64,000 bases of DNA. Source: Siphonodentalium dalli. Lineage: Eukaryota > Mollusca > Scaphopoda > Gadilida > Siphonodentaliidae. Below the pieces are notes generated by a model. The model saw only the letters and a program-made list of their open reading frames with translations, did not search any database and was not told the DNA's origin. The stretch covers positions 59,603,301-59,667,300 of the forward strand of contig CP136061.1 of NCBI GenBank assembly GCA_032622095.1. Direction: 5' to 3'. Positions 58,413 through 64,000 of this stretch are shown piece after piece (within the stretch, counting starts at the first letter, position 1; each line of letters opens with the position of its first letter). The translations under genes and the position numbers were made by a program.

Positions 58413-58421
58413 TCTACAAAT

Positions 58422-58423
<2 letters not shown>

Positions 58424-58463
<40 letters not shown>

Positions 58464-58472
58464 TAATAATAA
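58424..58472. repeat. (AAT)n tail of the L2-like element
   Basis: About 16 AAT triplets with one AAAT slip terminate the retrotransposon. Confidence 0.93.
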
Positions 58473-58773
58473 ACTAATGAGATCTAATAATTTTCAAATC
58501 CTGTTTACATATTTATGCTCATTTCTTAAAAAAAATCTTCACACTAAGTATACCAAAATGATGGTTTATGATCATATCTTAATTGATAATGGCTGAGACA
58601 AATGATCGAATGGGGAGGGTACCGATTATAACCTGAACAAAATCGCCTCTAGCCCCGATGTCTTAGACATAAGTGAACATAGCGATGAAGCTATCTTACA
58701 AATACCTGATTGCCAATAGTTTACCCCCTGAAAACTTTCATGATAAATAACTTTCAATGACTGCCTGTCGGTA

Positions 58774-60955
58774 TTGCATTTAAATTGTCAAAGTCTCAAT
58801 TCTCACTGGGTTGACATATATACACTAATGTATGAATTACGGAATGATAAATCACAATTTGGAGTCATTGGGCTCGCTACACTTTTTAGGATACCAGCTA
58901 TTATTGATTTTCCTTTAAACGTTTATCACCCCTTGATTAAGAGATGTCGCCCTGATGGAGATGACAGTCGTGGGGTTGTGGGCATTGACATTCGGAATGA
59001 CTTATCTCATATAATTCGAGATGGTTTGTCGATATTCATTCGCCGTGTCTGTGAATAATTATTTGTTGAAGTACTGACTAACAGATATACAGCATATATT
59101 GTTGAAACTATTTACAGACCTAATACAACACCAGAAGCCGACCTCGACAAATTAATCAATATAATGAATGAAAAAATGGTTCAGTTTAACAGAGAACATA
59201 AGAAAGCATTCGAATGGATGATTTCAATATTGACTTACTTAAGTATGGTAGACATGATAAAACCAATCAGTTTCTAAATTATATCTTCGCTTCTAGTTTC
59301 CTACCAACAATAATAAAACCAACCATAGTGACTGATTACACTGCTACTGTCATTGCTCCTCAAATCCTAATTAATGACACTACTATACTGATTATGAATA
59401 TCAACTGACTTAGCTGACCACGTTGGTACTTTACTATGTTGCAAGAACAAACAAAAAAGTATTGTGAAAAAAGGCATATGATTCAATCCCAACGTATATA
59501 TAATGCCGAAAACATATCCTGTTTTAAACGATTGTTAGTATCTGTAATTATAATAATGCTGTTGGTCAAACTTGTCCCCATGAATCCTACAGATCATTCA
59601 TGGATATTTATTTGAATTACTTTGAAACAGCTTTTACATTGATGAAATCCAAAGGAAAATCTGTTAAACATTCACCATGGATTACTAAATGACTGATTAA
59701 TTACTCTGAACATAAAGCTAAACTCGTCCATCAAAAGATTAAGGACCCATCTCTAGTGAATATTACAAAATATAAAGAAATTTGTAAATGTGTTAATAAA
59801 ATAAAACGAATGAGTAAAATTTTGCACTATAATCATATGATAAATGAATATAGATATGACAAGAAAAATACATGAAAACTCATTGGTGACATAATTCAAC
59901 ACAGATCTAAAAAGATGGAATATCCTATGTTAATTAATATTGAAGATGTTGACAGGACAGATAGAAAAGAAGCTGCTGAATCATTTAATGAATACTTCTC
60001 CAGCATTAGTACTATGGAATCTAAAAATAAAATACAAATGGGTGAACAGTTTCCTCATATTTACATACACGTGTAGAGAAACACTATTTTTCGCTCTGCC
60101 ACATCCGAAAAAATCGAAGTAGTTGAAAAGAGTCATCAATGAAATCTCACAACCTCTTTGTGAGGGATCCGAAACTATCGCCCTATTAGTATACTTCCCA
60201 CTTTTTCAAAATTCATAGAAAAAAATATTTGTCAAAGACTAGTATAGTTTCTCAACAAATATGACTCACTCTATCGTGACCAATATGGCTTGCGTAAAGA
60301 GCATTCAACAATTCACCCAATTCTGAGGCTATATGATGTGGGCATAAGTAATGAAAGAAAAACGAAGGAGTATAAATTATCTGCATTTATTTATTTATCA
60401 TTAATCATGAAATTTTAGTAAGAAAACTTTAAACATATGGAATATGAGGCAGACCTAATGAATGTTTAAAAAAATTCTTGACCAATATATTTTAATATGT
60501 GGATCGAGAAGGCACAATTTCATCCAAACATCCTATTACATGTGGTGTCCCTCAGGGATAGTTGCCGGCCCAATTTTATTCTTAATTTATGTCAATAGTG
60601 TGTATAAATCTACGACTTTATCACTTTTTCCTTTGCCGATGACACAACTGTATACTTATCGCACCACACTCTTGATTATATGTATCACCACTTCAACAAT
60701 GAACTTGGAAAATTAAGTGAATGGTGTAGTGCAAACAAACTGTCATTGAACACACCAACAAGAAACTAAATGCATGATAATACAACCTGAAGAGTGCCAC
60801 TATGAAGTTGGAATTCGTAGATTGACTATTAATGGTCAGCTAAAATAGAAACATTTGGATCAGATTGTAAAGAGATATATTTCAAATTCCTTGGCGTACA
60901 CATAGATGAAATTTAACATTTGAGTACCATGTGAAAGCTGTCTGCGAAACTCATC
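58774..60955 (+). pseudogene. decayed non-LTR retrotransposon with endonuclease and RT (jockey-superfamily type)
   Basis: Broken by many stops and shifts, but in the correct domain order. The endonuclease (EEP fold) begins LHLNCQSLNSHW (58774), with FGVIGLA..LF, a DIRNDLSHIIRDGLSIFIRR block and, later, DDFNIDLLKYGR (59214 on) then FLNYIFASSFLPTIIKPT. These match the DxN catalytic region and the block following it. A linker has KHSPWITK and a Lys-rich helix. The RT has FNEYFSSI (about 59985), NYRPISILPTFSKFIEKNIC (about 60175), DQYGLRKEHSTIHPI, CGVPQGIVAGPILFLIYVNS (about 60543) and, in another frame, a FADDT-like motif, then NKLSLN. Both ends are uncertain. It is a different lineage from the L2-like element just upstream and is far older. 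Confidence 0.85.
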
Positions 60956-61199
60956 CTTGCCCACCTCTCCCCTATTGGTCATGTGCCTAGTCAGTGATAA
61001 ATCTCTTGATAACGTTTGTTAAAATATAATATGTAATTATATAATTACGATTTGTGCACGCACTTCCTAGCCTACATAGCATAGTCTAAACTATGTATGT
61101 GTCTCAGAAGGTGGCCATAGAGTAATAGAAAATAGCTGAAATCATATAAACATTTCCCTCGTTTGGCTACCAGAATGCAGCATAATTCAAACTAAGATA

Positions 61200-61690
61200 T
61201 AGAGGTGTAAAAATTAAAATTCAGGATGGCTACTGGCGTCCATATTTTCAATGAAATATGCAAACATTTAATGGCTCCCATATAGAGGTCACCCGGAAGA
61301 TCAATGTGAAGTTTGGTGATTGGATGAGGGATTTGGTATGTAGAGTGTGCCAAAGGAGTAAAATCCAAGATGGCTGTCGGAGGCCATGTTTTTCATCGAA
61401 AATTGTTCAAATCCAATGGCCCACACAGAGGTGATCCTAAACATGCCTGTAAATTTACAAAACAATTCTCCAATAAATGCGGTTGAAAATTTTGATACCA
61501 AGATGGCTGCTGGTGGCCATGTGTTAAACGAATTTCGGACAAAGTCAATAGCTCCCATCTAGAGGTTACCCCGGAGATCCATACGAAGTTTTGTGAAGAT
61601 CTGATGAGCGATGTGACCTGTATGGTGTGCTAACGGAAACTGTTGACGGACGGACTCACAGACGGTCTTCAAGTTGAGCCAAAACGTCGT
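61200..61690 (-). repeat. dispersed repeat of the 9.7-11.0 kb family, with GACGGACGGAC tail
   Basis: Three units of about 130-150 bp each carry AAGATGGCTGYYGGNGGCCATG, AATGGCYCMCA, then GAGGTNAYCC and GAAGTTTNGTGA, that is, the complementary order to 9.7-11.0 kb. The block ends CTGTTGACGGACGGACTCAC at about 61640-61660, a tail style I associate with mollusc dispersed repeats. It is non-coding; the 85-codon minus frame at 61301-61558 is a read-through of the units. Confidence 0.7.
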
Positions 61691-62342
61691 ATGGCCCAGA
61701 AATACGGCCTTTTCAAAAAATTGTATATGATAATACAAAATAAATTTTCGGTGTCGAAGATAGATCGACTCTTTTTTAGTTTAATGTTCATGGCAAGGTA
61801 TCCTAAGTTATTGGTGTTGTTATGAATTAGTTGTGAATTGTACAGATAGGTGCTGGCCATAACCATCACATTAAACATGTGGCTTGGAGTTGACTATGCC
61901 TAAATAGTGGTCAGAACGGAGGAATGCCGCAGGAATATATAGTTAGATAACAAGACCTTCATTATTATATTATATCGAACACTGGTGAATATTCTCACAC
62001 AATCTATGTATCTCATTTTGTCACATTTTATTTGATGCAAATTTTGAAAATAGGTCTCAGATTTTACATGCAATTTACGCCAATCTGTTGGTGGTGGTAA
62101 GTGAGTACATGTTTATCTATGTTATTGGTTACAACCAACATCATCCCTTCGCGATTCGTGTAGTTATGTCTATAAATCGTCTTTATCAAAGACATTTATC
62201 CAAAATATGAGTTAGAAGCTAAATTGTTTAGAAAACGGAAAAGGAATTTATTCCTTTCACTCAAACATAGAACTTCCCGCTTGCTAAGCTATTTAAATAT
62301 ATTGGATAACAGGCGAACGGTAGAGACTCCATATTCTTCGAG
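61691..62342. other. unassigned DNA
   Basis: No gene, RNA or repeat is recognised. Confidence 0.4.
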
Positions 62343-62809
62343 TTAAAGGCCCGCTTAATTATCGACCCACAGATCACATATATAACATATGTGCCATACT
62401 ATAAACCATTTGAAAAACAGTGTACTATCAACTTACCAGGTGTAATAAACAGTGGGCATGTTGTTTTTGTTGAGTTACCAACGTCTTTTTGTCATCTAGA
62501 TTGTAGTAAAATGTATTATTTTCAATTGAGGGGGAATAACTCTATATCTTTAAGATAGAGTTATTCCCCTTCCATTGAAAATTCATCTTTAGTTTGAATT
62601 CTGTTGCATTTTGGGAGCCAAACGGGGGAATCTTTATGATTTCAGCGGGTTTCTATTTCTCTATGGGCATCTTCTGAGACACATATATTTCAAATGGTGA
62701 TGAATTATAGTATTTTAATCATATTTTATGGGATATATTGTTATTAAAACCGTATATCAAGTCACTATGGAAAAATAATCGATGACTCGAAAATTAAGTG
62801 GGCCTTTAA
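62343..62809. mobile_element. TTAA-flanked TIR element (467 bp) with central hairpin
   Basis: The ends are TTAAAGGCCCGCTTAATTAT and, in reverse complement, TTAAAGGCCCACTTAATTTT. TTAA at both termini (62343-62346 and 62806-62809) can be the target duplication. A near-perfect internal hairpin at about 62516-62580 (TTCAATTGAGGGGGAATAAC... with ...GTTATTCCCCTTCCATTGAA) may be a nested palindrome. It is non-coding. A lone end of the family lies at 27243-27262. A piggyBac-like origin is suggested by TTAA only. Confidence 0.72.
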
Positions 62810-63639
62810 TGAACATATATATATGTACGTAAGGGGTTTCTATATATCATTTTGAAGGCTGTTGTATGACGGATCCGTTTTGGGCTGTTGTAGTATACTA
62901 CCAATAGCGATAAAAACATGGTAAACAATCTGTTAATGACAACGGAGATCAATATTGTTGGGAAACTAGAAACAAAAACAGATAAAATCAATTAAGTGCA
63001 CATGCATATGAACATAATTGTCCTAAATCGTAATACAAATGAGGACGGAGAAATGAGTGGGAGGGACTAGGTCACATAGTCAAGGTCGCATGCTAAGGTC
63101 AAGGTCATCCATGTCAATTAAACCTTTTGCACGTTTTTCCTGACTTTCGATCTGGTTGGATGAGCTACCTCATAACATGGGACGGAATGCTCAATCCCTG
63201 CTTTGCTTCAAATGGGGTACGTTTTAGTAATGGGATATGCATGGTATTTTTTGTTTTTTTTTGGCATGCAGTCAACACACAAGCATATACATGTACATGT
63301 AGAATAAGTGACAAAGTACACAATTGGATGAATAATCGTTATGTCTGCAGGAAAATACATATCAACAATGACTATACTGATGGCTAACATTGTGTAATAG
63401 CTTTTTTAAATTGACAATTCGCATTGGCCATAATCGGGTAATTTGATTTGCACTGTCAACTACAACCATGGTATATTGTGGTTTATGCGGGATGCGTTGC
63501 ATTTTACTATAGACATCGATCACAGCAGTGATGTCGTATATTACCACATTATACTATTTTACCAGATTGTTTTGAAGGTAACCTAGGTTTTCCAAGGTAT
63601 GTTGCAAATCAAATTGGTGATACCGCATTAAATTATCAG
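62810..63639. other. unassigned DNA
   Basis: No gene is recognised. 63060-63110 has doubled AAGGTCA words. The open frames at 63127-63390 on both strands have no domain. Confidence 0.4.
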
Positions 63640-64000
63640 TTTACAGGAAAGTTTTCAGGACACGGAAAATTCTATGTTATACTCTGGTAAACTCGAGAGA
63701 AAACTCTAATCTTCACCAAACTGCATATGGATCTTCGGGGTGACCTCTAGATGTGAGACATCGAGATTTTTTCGAAAATTGTTGAAAAACATGGCCGGCA
63801 GCAGCCACCTTTGATTTCAAATTTGAATCCATCGGCACACCCTGCAGCTTGCATTTATTGAATTATTTTGTTTTAATTTACAGGCATGTTTAGGATCACC
63901 TCTAGATGGAATTTAAGCTATCGAATTTAACAATTTTCGACGAAATACATGGCCTCCGGCAGCCATATTGGTTTATACTCGTTGCATCCGATCGTCACCA
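63640..64000 (+). repeat. dispersed repeat of the 9.7-11.0 kb family, cut by the window end
   Basis: CACCAAACTGCATATGGATC, TTCGGGGTGACCTCTAGATG, CATGGCCGGCAGCAGCCA, CGGCACACCCTGCAGC and GATCACCTCTAGATGGAATT follow the same order and orientation as the block at 9.7-11.0 kb. It continues beyond the window. Confidence 0.7.

Larger units (their letters stand above)
56879..58475 (+). mobile_element. 5'-truncated L2/CR1-like non-LTR retrotransposon
   Basis: The element consists of the 3' part of an ORF2 (separate entry), a ~260 bp 3' UTR and a (AAT)n tail at 58424-58472. The 3' end reads CAGCGCCTATGAAC...GAAATAGGCGCTCTACAAAT, a GCGCCTAT/ATAGGCGC stem followed by a microsatellite tail. This is the usual 3' architecture of L2/Rex1-type elements, where the reverse transcriptase recognises the RNA. 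The 5' end stops abruptly at an in-frame TAG (56876), inside the RT fingers, as expected from incomplete reverse transcription. It cannot move by itself without the endonuclease. Confidence 0.88.

Overview
This looks like eukaryotic nuclear DNA, about two-thirds A+T by eye, most likely from a mollusc (bivalve or gastropod) or a close lophotrochozoan relative. The reasons are: no dense prokaryote-style ORFs; GTAAGT splice donors; a great abundance of short inverted-repeat elements; dispersed repeats that I remember from mollusc genomes (AGCTCACCTGAG followed by GTCC runs; CGCCCTTTTGAAAAGG followed by GTCC runs; GACGGACGGAC tails); and non-LTR retrotransposons of the L2/CR1 kind. The taxonomic call is from memory, not from a search.

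Layout. 1-20.6 kb is mostly unassigned A+T-rich DNA with terminal-inverted-repeat (TIR) and fold-back elements (1.27-1.68, 3.73-3.88, 6.11-6.63, 7.25-7.83, 13.56-13.76, 14.72-14.87 and 18.76-18.91 kb), a local duplication (9.35-9.65 kb) and two internally tandem dispersed repeats (9.68-11.03 and 11.2-11.7 kb). At 20.74-20.81 kb, on the minus strand, is the only convincing host-gene exon: a short first exon reading like the start of a universal stress protein, ending in a GTAAGT donor. From 20.9 to 26.7 kb lies a tandem array of about four copies of a 0.7-0.8 kb repeat. It is split by a 3.0 kb CACTA-like DNA transposon carrying TGTTCA arrays and broken reading frames, and again by a 254 bp hAT-type MITE with a perfect 8 bp target duplication. 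26.7-38.7 kb is again repeat-punctuated DNA, with two further copies of the 0.5 kb TTAA-flanked MITE of 6.1 kb and a 0.43 kb TIR element. At 38.73-39.84 kb on the minus strand is a broken coding region of the DUF3504 / Crypton-derived tyrosine-recombinase type. 40-45 kb holds mollusc-type dispersed repeats and longer relatives of the hAT MITE. 46-55 kb holds two decayed reverse-transcriptase C-termini and several fold-backs. 56.9-58.5 kb is a 5'-truncated but uninterrupted L2/CR1-like retrotransposon with a perfect 33 bp hairpin just after its stop codon and an AAT tail. It is followed by a decayed full-structure non-LTR element (endonuclease plus RT, 58.8-60.95 kb) and more repeats to the window end.

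How it fits together. There is no operon or pathway here. The window is a transposon-dominated intergenic or intronic landscape with one probable host exon. I found no tRNA, rRNA or CRISPR array. The novelty candidates are the CACTA-like element with its broken minus-strand exons, the nested hAT MITE made of two palindromes, the DUF3504-type relic, and the hairpin-tailed L2-like element.
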